9,738 nucleotides of DNA, taken from assembly GCA_947455805.1 (NCBI GenBank), contig CANGSN010000077.1, forward strand, positions 1 through 9,738, written 5' to 3'. The notes beneath the pieces were generated by a model. It did not search any database. It worked only from the letters and a program-made list of their open reading frames with translations, and was not told the origin of the DNA. Shown here piece after piece: positions 1-6,622 of the stretch. Source of the stretch: Planctomycetota bacterium. Its GTDB lineage: Bacteria > Planctomycetota > UBA1135 > UBA2386. The number at the start of each line of letters is the position of its first letter. The first letter of the stretch is position 1. A program made the position numbers and the translations under genes.

Positions 1-1
1 G

Positions 2-112
2 GTGCAGTCGCTGGCCGTGCTCGACATCCGCAACTACCGCGACCTGGTCTTCCAGCTCGGCGACTACGCTGCCGACGGGGAGACGCTGGCCGCCGACACG
101 CGCCTGCCCTGA
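2..112 (+). CDS. C-terminal fragment of an unidentified protein (5' end outside window)
   Basis: The frame is open from the left edge and reads 36 residues (starting VQSLAVLDIRNYRDLVFQLG and ending DTRLP) before a TGA at 110-112. Nearly every codon ends in G or C, as in the intact genes here, which is why I take it as the real end of a gene. The tail is mostly helical-looking and acidic, with no membrane segment. I do not recognise the family. It is co-directional with the yceI-like gene 108 bp downstream, and the gap contains its own possible regulatory dyad, so co-transcription is not implied. Confidence 0.6.
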   Translation: MQSLAVLDIRNYRDLVFQLGDYAADGETLAADTRLP

Positions 113-178
113 CGGTGACCTGGCGCCCGAAGAAATTCTGGGAGCAGACCTTGTCGCGCTTCGTTCTCCGGACATACC

Positions 179-192
179 CTTGACCAGTCAAG
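179..192. promoter_or_regulatory. Perfect inverted repeat overlapping a -35-like hexamer upstream of yceI
   Basis: CTTGAC-CA-GTCAAG is a perfect 6-bp dyad with a 2-nt centre, 29 nt before the ATG at 221. Its left arm contains TTGACC (180-185), a 5/6 match to a sigma70 -35 element. No good -10 hexamer sits 16-18 nt further on, so the promoter assignment is weak. A dyad of this size is the right scale for a repressor or activator dimer site, but no regulator gene is present in the window. Confidence 0.3.
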
Positions 193-220
193 CATTCCTG
201 ACCTGCTACCTACCGAACCC

Positions 221-811
221 ATGAAGACGCTCCTCCTCCTCCCCCTCTCGTTCGCCCTGTTCGCCCTTCCCACCGCTCCTTCGGCGCCGAGCGCCCCGCG
301 CGGTGACCACGACTGGACGGTCGACGGCGGCCACAGCTCGGTGGTCTTCCGCGTCAAGCACGCCAACGCCTCGTGGTTCCAGGGCATGTTCGACAAGGTC
401 GACGGCAAGGTCACGTTCGACCCGGCCAAGCCCGAGGCCACCTCGGTGCAGCTGACGATCCCGGTCGACAGCGTCGACACCAACGACCAGAAGCGCGACG
501 CGCACCTGAAGAACCAGGACTTCTTCAACAGCAAGGAGAACCCGGAGATCACCTTCAAGAGCACCAAGGTCGCCAAGAAGGGCGAGATGCTCGAGGTCAC
601 CGGCGACCTGGCGATGGCCGGCAAGAGCAAGACGGTGACGATCCCGGTCGAGTTCACCGGCACCGGCGAGTTCTACGGCAAGCGCGCCGGCTTCATGACG
701 ACGTTCACCATCAACCGCTCGGACTTCGGCATGACCTACGGCGTCGACAAGAACGCGCTCGGCGACGAGGTCACGCTGCAGATCGCGCTCGAGACCATCC
801 AGGCGAAGTGA
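221..811 (+). CDS. YceI family periplasmic lipid/isoprenoid-binding protein
   Basis: This is a 196-residue secreted protein. Residues 1 to about 20 form a signal peptide (MKTLLLLPLSFALFALPTAP), followed by a short Pro/Ser/Ala linker and a single YceI beta-barrel domain at about 30-195. Family hallmarks visible: the opening W-x-V-D-x-x-H-S-S-V-x-F (32-43), the FDPAKPEATSVQLTI strand (66-80), KRDAHLKNQDFF (91-102), EITFKSTKV (109-117), the VTGDLAMAGKSKTVTIPV block (126-143) and the closing RSDFGMTYG...GDEVTLQI (166-188). YceI proteins form lipocalin-like barrels that bind polyisoprenoid or amphiphilic ligands in the periplasm. The ligand here cannot be deduced. The length is typical for the family. 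There is no clear Shine-Dalgarno before the ATG. The gene lies 50 bp before the membrane-protein gene at 862 and may share its transcript. Confidence 0.93.
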   Translation: MKTLLLLPLSFALFALPTAPSAPSAPRGDHDWTVDGGHSSVVFRVKHANASWFQGMFDKVDGKVTFDPAKPEATSVQLTIPVDSVDTNDQKRDAHLKNQDFFNSKENPEITFKSTKVAKKGEMLEVTGDLAMAGKSKTVTIPVEFTGTGEFYGKRAGFMTTFTINRSDFGMTYGVDKNALGDEVTLQIALETIQAK

Positions 812-861
812 TCGCCAGCTGAGAGCCTCGCGATCATTGCGACCAGCGCCCTGAGGAAACC

Positions 862-1707
862 ATGGATCCCATCGTCGTTCTGAAGGGCGCCCTGCCACCG
901 ATCTTGGCCGCGCTGCTGTTCGTCAGCCTCGCCGGCGTGCGCCTGTTGCCGCTGGCGATGGCGCTCGGCCTCTACGTGGCACACGGCCTGCTGAAGGGCT
1001 GGCCGACGCTGCCGCACGAGCTGTGGAGCAACCCCAACGGCACCGAGTGGCTGTTGTGGGGCGTCGTCGCGGCCGGCCTCGTGTCGTTGCTCGAGCACGT
1101 GCGCATCCTGCCGCAGAAGGTGGCGCCCGTGGCTGCCGTGCTCGTCGCGGCGGCGACCGTGTGGCTCGAACTGAGCAAGCTCGCCACCCGCTGGACGTCG
1201 ACCGAGGTGCTGCTGCAGGTCGGCGGTGGTGGCGTCGTCGTCGCGCTGATGGCGCTGGTGGCGCGCGCCAGCATCGTCCGCGCGCCCGTCGGCATCGCCA
1301 GTGCGGTGGTCTGGTCGACGATCTTGTCGCTCGATTCCGTGCTGCTGACGTTGGCGTCCTCCGCGTTCCTCGGCCAGCTGTGTGGCGCCGTCGCCGCGGC
1401 GGTCGGTGCGGCCGCGGGCACCGTGCTGTGGCGGAAGCCGTTCGCGCTGACCGCCGCCGACGGCACCTGGATCGGCGTCGCCCACGGCGGCTTCGTGCTG
1501 GCTGGCAAGCACCTCGCCGACCTCGGCTGGCCTGCCGCCGCGGTCGCGATGCTGTCGCCGTGTGCGCTGTTGCTGCTGCGCGGCGGCCTGGCGAAGAGCC
1601 CGTTCGGCTACGTCGTCGGTGCGCTGCTGCTCGTGGTCGGCGCCAACGCCTGGTTCGTCTACGAGCTGATCGAGCCGATGCTGAACCCCAGTTACGGGCC
1701 GCGCTGA
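862..1707 (+). CDS. Polytopic inner-membrane protein of unknown family
   Basis: This is a 281-residue, very hydrophobic protein with about 9-10 predicted membrane segments by eye: about 10-28, 29-44, 61-78, 86-104, 115-134, 142-165, 168-190, 202-216, 223-240 and 248-268. The only sizeable hydrophilic stretches are about 45-60 (GWPTLPHELWSNPNG, rich in Trp/Pro/Asn) and about 104-114, which carries a Trp and two Arg. The C-terminus is short and polar (EPMLNPSYGPR). I see no transporter, kinase or protease motif and do not recognise the family. The start is well supported: GAGGA at 853-857 lies 4-5 nt before the ATG. It follows the yceI-like gene by 50 bp on the same strand, so a two-gene operon is plausible. 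Some YceI genes neighbour membrane cytochromes of the b561 type, but the conserved His pairs of that family are not evident here. Its 3' end overlaps the convergent permease gene by 16 bp. Confidence 0.85.
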   Translation: MDPIVVLKGALPPILAALLFVSLAGVRLLPLAMALGLYVAHGLLKGWPTLPHELWSNPNGTEWLLWGVVAAGLVSLLEHVRILPQKVAPVAAVLVAAATVWLELSKLATRWTSTEVLLQVGGGGVVVALMALVARASIVRAPVGIASAVVWSTILSLDSVLLTLASSAFLGQLCGAVAAAVGAAAGTVLWRKPFALTAADGTWIGVAHGGFVLAGKHLADLGWPAAAVAMLSPCALLLLRGGLAKSPFGYVVGALLLVVGANAWFVYELIEPMLNPSYGPR

Positions 1708-2603
1708 CCCGCCGCGCGATCGAGGCTCGTCACCACGACGCCGAGCACGATCAAGCCACCGCCGAGCAGCTGCATCGCGCCGAGGTGGTCGCCGAGAGCG
1801 AGCCAGCCGCACAGCGCGGCGAACAGCGGCTGCAGCGTGAACAGCAGCGCCACGTGCGCCGGCGGGATGCGGTGCTGCACCTTCGCCTGGATGCCGATCG
1901 CGACCGCGGTCGACAGGATGCCGAGGTAGGCGAGCGTCGCCAACAGCGACCCGTCCCACGTGACGGTCCCGTCGGCAGCGGCGAAGCGGCCGGTGACCAG
2001 CATCGCGACCGTCGCCGCGCTGGCGACGACGACCATCTGCACCAGCGTGAACGCCGCGACCGGCATGCGCTGGCCGAACCGCGACAGCAGCAGCACGTGC
2101 GTGGCGTAGCTGGCCGACGAGCCGACCTGCATCAGGATGCCGAACAGCGTGTCCTTCGGGCCGTCGGCCGGCCCTTCGCTCGGCCAGCAGATCGCGACCA
2201 TGCCTGCGATCGCCAGCAGCAGCCCGGCGATGCCAGCGCCGCCGACGCGCGCGCCGAGGAACAGGAAGCCGCCGACGGCGACGATCGGCACCATCAGGCC
2301 GGCGAGCAGGCCGCCCATCGCCGCCGACGTCTCGGTCATGCCGACCATCTGCAGCAGGTAGCCGCTCGCCAGCGCCGCCCCGGCGACCAGCCCCGGCCCC
2401 AGCGCCGTACGCAGGTGCAGGCCAGCGCCGGCTCGCAGCGCGAACGGGACCACGCACAGCGCCGCCAGCCAGAAGCGCACGGTGACGAGGCCGAACGGCG
2501 TCAGCGTCGCCAGGCCGATCTTCGAGACGACGAAGCTGCCGCTCCAGATCATGATCAGCACCACCAGCAGCAGGTGGGGCAGGAAGCGGGCGGCACTGGT
2601 CAT
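1692..2603 (-). CDS. EamA/DMT superfamily permease
   Basis: This is a 303-residue protein with ten predicted helices arranged as two EamA repeats, about 10-140 and 152-293. It carries DMT-family marks: MIWSGSFVVSKIGL at the first helix (18-31), TPFGLVTVRFWLAAL (35-49), the TSAAMGGLLAGLMVPIVAV stretch (92-110), and in the second repeat LLFTLQPLFAALCGWLALGD (253-272) followed by a Gly-rich last helix. Family members export or import small metabolites such as amino acids, their analogues, nucleotides or sugars. The substrate is not predictable from sequence. I chose the ATG at 2603 because it starts directly at the first repeat; the frame stays open further upstream, but that part is antisense to the divergent carrier gene and is low-complexity Arg/Gln. 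There is no Shine-Dalgarno before this ATG and a possible -10 lies only 11 nt away, so a very short or absent leader is possible. Confidence 0.9.
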   Translation of the reverse strand: MTSAARFLPHLLLVVLIMIWSGSFVVSKIGLATLTPFGLVTVRFWLAALCVVPFALRAGAGLHLRTALGPGLVAGAALASGYLLQMVGMTETSAAMGGLLAGLMVPIVAVGGFLFLGARVGGAGIAGLLLAIAGMVAICWPSEGPADGPKDTLFGILMQVGSSASYATHVLLLSRFGQRMPVAAFTLVQMVVVASAATVAMLVTGRFAAADGTVTWDGSLLATLAYLGILSTAVAIGIQAKVQHRIPPAHVALLFTLQPLFAALCGWLALGDHLGAMQLLGGGLIVLGVVVTSLDRAAGQRGP

Positions 2604-2614
2604 CGCGGCGAAGC

Positions 2615-2620
2615 ACGATA
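2615..2620 (-). promoter_or_regulatory. Possible -10 element of the EamA permease gene
   Basis: Read on the minus strand this is TATCGT, a 4/6 match to TATAAT, ending 11 nt before the ATG at 2603. The hexamer 17 nt further upstream (CTGGCG) is a poor -35. If it is used, the transcript would start within a few bases of the ATG. That would agree with the lack of a ribosome-binding site. This is a weak call in GC-rich DNA. Confidence 0.2.
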
Positions 2621-2747
2621 GGGGCGCCCAAAGCGTGCGCCAGCACGAACGGGCACGCTGCGCTGGCCCGCGGTGCGGCCGCCGACTACGAACGCGCCAA
2701 CTCGCCGCCGCCACTCGCCGCGGCGCCGTCCCCTCCGTATCTGCTGC

Positions 2748-4031
2748 GTGCGCGAACTGCTGCTGCGACTGCTGCGCCTCTCCGACGCCACCGTCCACGA
2801 ACGCCGTGCTGCGGCGTGGACCGCCGTGGCGTTCTTCTTCGTGCTGTTCGCGTACTACCTGCTGCGGCCGTTGCGCGAGAACGTCGGCTCCGCGTTCGGC
2901 ACGGATCGGTTGATCGGCCTGTTCGCGCTCACGTTCGTGCTGACGACGCTGCTGAACCAGCCGTACATGGCGCTGGTGCGCCGCTTCCCGTCGCATCGCT
3001 TCCTGCCGTATGCGCTGCACGCGTTCGCCGGCAGCTTCCTGCTGCTGGCGGCGTGGTTCACGACCGGCTCGCCGACGCTCGGCGCGCTCGACTTCGGCGA
3101 CCTGCGCGGCTGCAGCTACGCGCTGTTCTACTCGTGGGTGACGGCGTTCTCGGTGTGCGGCGTCACGCTGGTCTGGGTGCACGCGGTCGAGTGGTTCTCG
3201 CTGGCGCAGGGCAAGCGCCTGTTCGCGCTGGTGTCGGTCGGCGGCACGCTCGGCGCCGTGCTCGGCTCGAGCCTGTCGAAGCAGCTCGCGGAGTTCTCCT
3301 ATGCCTCCTTGTGCCTGCTCGCCGCCGTCGCCATCGAGTGCGGCGTGCTGGCATGGTGGCGGTCGTTGCGCTCGTGCCGGCGCATGGGCCGTGTGGTGGC
3401 GCCCAAGGGCGCGAACGGGCCGAGCTTCCTCGCCGGCCTCGCGCGGGTCGTGCGCGAGCCGTACCTGCGCGGCATCGGCCTGTTCGTGCTGATCGCCGCG
3501 GTCGTCGCCACCAGCTTCTACTACCAGCGCATGGGCGTGTTGGCCGGCCTCGACGAGACGGCGCGGCGGCAGGTCGAGGCCGACATCAACTTCTGGCAGA
3601 ACCTGCTGTGCGTCGTGCTGCAGCTGTTCGCGACCAGCCGCGCGATGCTGGCGCTTGGCGTCGCCACCGTGCTGTGCGTGATGCCGCTCGCCAGCCTGTT
3701 CGGCTTCGTCGCCCTCGGCGTGTGGCCATTGGTCGCGGTGGTGCAGGTCGTGGAGATCCTGCGCCGCATGCTGCAGTTCGCGTTCGACAAGCCGGCGCGC
3801 GAACTGCTCTACACGCCGCTCGACGCCGAGGCGAAGTACGTGTCGAAGGCCGTGGTCGACACGGCGGTGCTGCGCACGGGCGACCTGTTCGGAGCCCTGC
3901 TGAACAACGTGCTGGTGTGGGCGCGCCTGGGGCCGGCAGCGCTGCTCGCCACGGCGCTGCCAGTGCTCACCGGGTGGCTCTTGCTCGGTCGCTGGCTCGG
4001 CCGCCAGTGCGCGCGCCGCGGCGGCGAGTGA
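2748..4031 (+). CDS. NTP/NDP exchange (ADP/ATP translocase-like) MFS-type carrier
   Basis: This is a protein of about 427 residues with about 11-12 membrane helices, resembling the bacterial NTP/NDP-exchanger-like family (TLC/AAA type, distant relatives of rickettsial and chlamydial ATP/ADP translocases). Marks: the first helix ending YYLLRPLRENVGS (36-48), the helix 4-5 loop SLAQGKRLFALVSVGGTLGA (151-170), a cytoplasmic loop (about 206-235) between the halves, and the diagnostic C-terminal KPARELLYTPLDAEAKYVSKAVVDTAVLRTGD at 348-379. Characterised relatives swap nucleotides across membranes. Many free-living bacteria carry homologues whose substrate is unknown, so nucleotide transport is not established here. 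I place the start at GTG 2748 because the family usually begins just before an Leu/Arg-rich amphipathic helix. A GTG at 2673 would add 25 Arg/Pro-rich residues. Neither start has a clear ribosome-binding site. It is divergent from the EamA gene and ends 7 bp from the convergent methyltransferase. Confidence 0.85.
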   Translation: MRELLLRLLRLSDATVHERRAAAWTAVAFFFVLFAYYLLRPLRENVGSAFGTDRLIGLFALTFVLTTLLNQPYMALVRRFPSHRFLPYALHAFAGSFLLLAAWFTTGSPTLGALDFGDLRGCSYALFYSWVTAFSVCGVTLVWVHAVEWFSLAQGKRLFALVSVGGTLGAVLGSSLSKQLAEFSYASLCLLAAVAIECGVLAWWRSLRSCRRMGRVVAPKGANGPSFLAGLARVVREPYLRGIGLFVLIAAVVATSFYYQRMGVLAGLDETARRQVEADINFWQNLLCVVLQLFATSRAMLALGVATVLCVMPLASLFGFVALGVWPLVAVVQVVEILRRMLQFAFDKPARELLYTPLDAEAKYVSKAVVDTAVLRTGDLFGALLNNVLVWARLGPAALLATALPVLTGWLLLGRWLGRQCARRGGE

Positions 4032-4032
4032 A

Positions 4033-4046
4033 CGCGCTTCAGCGCG
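4033..4046. terminator. Short dyad between convergent genes (weak terminator candidate)
   Basis: CGCGC-TTCA-GCGCG forms a 5-bp stem with a 4-nt loop, placed just after the carrier stop codon (4029-4031) and overlapping the stop codon of the minus-strand methyltransferase (4039-4041). It is the only symmetric element in the 7-bp convergent gap. It has no T-tract on either side, so classical intrinsic termination is not supported. It could be chance in GC-rich DNA. Confidence 0.2.
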
Positions 4047-5181
4047 CGCCGTCGATCTCGTAGCGCAGCCAGCGGCACTCGATCGGGCCGTTGTGCACCG
4101 GGTGCTTCTGGTTCGTGCGCAGGCCGAGGTGGCGCGTCAGCTCGGGATTGCCACACAGCACCCACGCGACCGCACCCTTGCACTGCGTGTGCAGGAAGCG
4201 GCCGAGCGACTGCCAGCTGCCGACCAGCGCGTCCTCGTCGGGCGACAAGCGATCGCCGTACGGCGGGTTCGTCACCACGAAGCCCGGTGCGAACGGCGGC
4301 ACGTAGTCGGCCGCGTCGCCGTGGTGCAGCGCGATGCGGCCGGTCAGGCCGGCTTTGGCGACCGCCTGCTCGGCGATCGACAGAGCACCCGGGTGGCGGT
4401 CGTTGCCGCACAGCGGCGGCAGGTTCGCCTTGCCGGCTTCGGCGCGCGCCTCCGCGTCGTCGTAGAGCCGGCGCCACGCGGCGACGTCGGTGTCGCGCCA
4501 GCGTTCGAATGCGAAGGCGCGGCCGAGGCCGGGGGCGCGGTCCATCGCCATCCACGCCGCTTCGATCAGGAACGTCGCCGAGCCGCACATCGGATCGCAC
4601 AGCGGCGTGCGCTTGTCCCAGCCGCTGCGCAGCAGCAGGCCGGCGGCGGTCGCTTCGTTCAGCGGGCTCTTGTGCTGGATCTCGCGGTAGCCGCGCTTGT
4701 GCAGCGGTTCGCCGCCGAGCTCGCGGTAGAGGATCGCCTCGTCGCCCTGCAGCACCAGCTTGATGCGCAGGTCGGGCCGTTCCTTGTCGACGTCGGGCCG
4801 CTTGTTGACGCGTTCGCGGAACTGGTCGCAGACGGCGTCCTTGACCACGAGCACCGGGAAGCGCGTGTCGTTGGCGAAGCTGTCCTTGATCGAGCCGTCG
4901 ACGGCGAGCGTCTGCAGGTGGGTGATGCTCTGCGACCAGTCGACCGTGCGCGTCAGTTCGTAGAGGCCCTCGCGGCCGTCGATCTGGCCGCGCGCGAGCT
5001 CTTCCTGCACGCGGACCGCCGAGCGCAGCCACAAGCAGGCCATGTAGCCGAGCCAGCGATCGCCGGTGAACGCGACGGCGCCGCGGCGGTTCTCGATGCG
5101 GCGACCGCCGAGTGCGTGGATCTCGTCGGCGAGCACGTCCTCGAGGCCGAGCGTGCAGGCGGCGTAGTAGAAGTGCGTCAC
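4039..5181 (-). CDS. THUMP-domain class I SAM-dependent RNA methyltransferase (RlmL N-half / YpsC type)
   Basis: This is a 380-residue protein. It opens MTHFYYAACTLGLEDVLADE, the usual N-terminal ferredoxin-like start of RlmL/YpsC proteins, followed by a THUMP RNA-binding domain at about 45-155. The Rossmann methyltransferase domain then shows the bridging block HKRGYREIQHKSPLNEATAAGLLL (161-184), SAM motif I DPMCGSATFLIEAA (196-209), motif II GNDRHPGAL (259-267) and catalytic motif IV NPPYGDR (305-311). The end LRTNQKHPVHNGPIECRWLRYEI (354-376) is the family's characteristic C-terminus. Enzymes of this type make N2-methylguanosine in 23S rRNA (G2445 in Escherichia coli). The RlmK half that E. 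coli fuses behind it is absent, as in most bacteria. The start is GTG at 5181, one nucleotide after the TGA of the upstream NuoF-like gene, implying translational coupling. Confidence 0.92.
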   Translation of the reverse strand: MTHFYYAACTLGLEDVLADEIHALGGRRIENRRGAVAFTGDRWLGYMACLWLRSAVRVQEELARGQIDGREGLYELTRTVDWSQSITHLQTLAVDGSIKDSFANDTRFPVLVVKDAVCDQFRERVNKRPDVDKERPDLRIKLVLQGDEAILYRELGGEPLHKRGYREIQHKSPLNEATAAGLLLRSGWDKRTPLCDPMCGSATFLIEAAWMAMDRAPGLGRAFAFERWRDTDVAAWRRLYDDAEARAEAGKANLPPLCGNDRHPGALSIAEQAVAKAGLTGRIALHHGDAADYVPPFAPGFVVTNPPYGDRLSPDEDALVGSWQSLGRFLHTQCKGAVAWVLCGNPELTRHLGLRTNQKHPVHNGPIECRWLRYEIDGAR

Positions 5182-5182
5182 G

Positions 5183-6421
5183 TCAGGCGTCCGTCGGCTG
5201 GGCCGGGCCCGCCGCCTTGGCGAAATCGTCGGCGAACAACTTCACGGCGCTGACCACCGGCGCCGCCGCCATCTCGATCAGCGAGCAGAAGCCCTTCTTG
5301 CGCGAGAACTCGGCCAGCTTCTGGATCTTGTCGTCGTAGCCGGGGCCCTTCTTCTGCTGCACGGCCTTCAGGATGTGCACGAACTGGTTGGTCTCCATGC
5401 GGCACGGCGGGCACTGGCCGCACTGTTCCTTCATGAAGAACTCGGCGATCTCGACCGCCATCGCCACGGTGTCGGTGGCGTCGGTGACGAGCCGGATGCC
5501 GCCGCAGCCCGGCGAGGTGCCGAGCGGGCGCAGCGTCTCGTAGGCGATCGGCACGTCGAGGTGCTGCGCCGACAGGAACGCGCTCGACATCGCCGGCAGC
5601 AGCGCGCGCAGCGTGCGACCCGGCACCATGCCGCCGCCAGCGCCGTCGAGCAGTTGGCGCCACGTCGTGCCGAACGGCCGTTCGTAGACCCCGGGGCGCT
5701 GCACGCCGTGCTCGCCGCCCGGCAGCGTGAACAGCAGCGTGCCCTTGCTCTCGGCGGTGCCGATCGCCGCGAACGCCGCCCCGCCGTGCCGCGCGATCCA
5801 CGCGACGTGCGCCAGCGTCTCGGTGTTGTTGATCGTGGTCGGCTTGCCGAACAGCCCGACTTCGCCCGGGAACGGCGGCTTCTTGCGCGGCTTCGCCGGC
5901 TTGCCTTCGATCGCGTTCAGCGCCGCCGTCTCCTCGCCGGCGACGTAGGTCGTCGGCCCGAGGTGGATGGTGATCGGGAACGGCAGCAGGCCGGCCGCGG
6001 TCGCTTCGCGCAGCGCCTGCTCGGCCGCAGCGCGCGGGCCGTGCATGTCCTCGATCAGGTAGAGGTAGCCGTGCGTGGCACCGGTGGCGACGCCGGCGAG
6101 GGCGAGGCCCTCGAGCACCGCGTGCGCGTGGTGCTCGACGAGGTAGCGGTCCTTGTGGCTGCCGGGCTCGTGCTCGCCGCCGTTGGCGACGACGAACTTC
6201 TGGTCGGCGGTGGCAGCCGCCGCCAGCTCCCACTTGCGCGCGGTCGGGAACGCCGCACCGCCGCGGCCGCGCAGCAGCGACGTCGCCACTTCGCTGCGCA
6301 GCCAGGCGGCGCCCTTCTGCTGCGCCTGCAGCAACCCGGTGTAGCCACCGCGCGCGCGGTAGGTGGCGAGGGACTCGGGGCCTGGGGACGGGCGTTCGGG
6401 CAACAGCAGGTGCGGGCTCAC
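5183..6421 (-). CDS. Stand-alone NuoF-like FMN and [4Fe-4S] NADH-dehydrogenase subunit
   Basis: This is a 412-residue protein of the complex I 51-kDa (NuoF/HoxF) family. The FMN/NADH domain shows GRGGAAFPTARKWE (52-65), VANGGEHEPGSHKDRYL (78-94), VAGEETAALNAIEGKPAKPRKKPPFP (160-185) and FGKPTTINNTETL (191-203). A short SLBB-like region follows at about 228-290. The C-terminal iron-sulfur domain supplies C334-x2-C337-x2-C340 and C379, the four ligands of cluster N3. The family passes electrons from NADH through FMN to iron-sulfur clusters. No NuoE-, NuoG-, hydrogenase- or formate-dehydrogenase-like gene is adjacent, so its acceptor is unknown. Compared with E. coli NuoF, the NADEMEPG segment reads NGGEHEPG: the acid corresponding to Asp94 is Gly82, while the two Glu are kept. 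The GTG start at 6421 lacks a clear ribosome-binding site, but it lies just before the conserved YRARGGY block. Confidence 0.9.
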   Translation of the reverse strand: MSPHLLLPERPSPGPESLATYRARGGYTGLLQAQQKGAAWLRSEVATSLLRGRGGAAFPTARKWELAAAATADQKFVVANGGEHEPGSHKDRYLVEHHAHAVLEGLALAGVATGATHGYLYLIEDMHGPRAAAEQALREATAAGLLPFPITIHLGPTTYVAGEETAALNAIEGKPAKPRKKPPFPGEVGLFGKPTTINNTETLAHVAWIARHGGAAFAAIGTAESKGTLLFTLPGGEHGVQRPGVYERPFGTTWRQLLDGAGGGMVPGRTLRALLPAMSSAFLSAQHLDVPIAYETLRPLGTSPGCGGIRLVTDATDTVAMAVEIAEFFMKEQCGQCPPCRMETNQFVHILKAVQQKKGPGYDDKIQKLAEFSRKKGFCSLIEMAAAPVVSAVKLFADDFAKAAGPAQPTDA

Positions 6422-6622
6422 CCCGCGGATGGTAGGGCTGTCCGGATCTGGTTCTATGTTCTGCCGGCAGCCATCCGACCTTGCGAGCTTCGCTGCATGC
6501 GCTACGGTCGGTGGAGAGCCAGTCGGACGAAACTCGGCTCCATGCCGTGTGGTTGGCCTGTCCTGTCGGGACGAAACCCTAGATCCGATGGCGTTTCTTC
6601 GAGAGCTGGAGATGCCGCCCCT
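6422..6622. other. 201-bp gap between two minus-strand genes, with an imperfect direct repeat
   Basis: This gap separates the SAM methyltransferase stop from the NuoF-like start. Its G+C is about 63%, lower than the flanking genes. GTCGGACGAAAC (6522-6533) recurs as GTCGGGACGAAAC (6565-6577), differing by one inserted G, with starts 43 nt apart. I find no tRNA (no TPsiC-like arm), no credible small reading frame and no T-tract terminator. A promoter for the downstream NuoF-like/THUMP pair would be expected here. The only -10-like hexamer seen on the minus strand is TACCAT at 6434-6429, with no -35 partner. Confidence 0.4.

Noticed and set aside
862..1707. Cytochrome b561-like identity for the membrane protein next to yceI
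   Set aside because: The helices lack the paired, evenly placed heme-ligating histidines expected of that family; the few histidines lie mainly near helix ends.
1023..2621. A 532-codon open frame on the + strand antisense to the EamA permease
   Set aside because: Low-complexity Arg/Asp/Gln-rich translation without a start signal; the permease on the opposite strand is a clear family member.
736..2646. A 636-codon open frame on the minus strand across yceI, the membrane protein and the permease
   Set aside because: Its translation is dominated by Arg, Ala, Gly and Gln with no domain, and the EamA permease in another minus-strand frame explains the same DNA.
2604..3182. An N-terminal extension of the EamA permease frame by 193 codons
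   Set aside because: The extension overlaps the divergent carrier gene, has no membrane segments or signal sequence, and reads as Arg/Gln/Glu low complexity; the family fold starts at the ATG at 2603.
6422..6622. A tRNA or structured RNA in the gap between methyltransferase and NuoF-like gene
   Set aside because: I looked for a TPsiC-like GGTTCGA arm and an acceptor stem on both strands and found none. The short symmetric bits are too weak to support an RNA gene.
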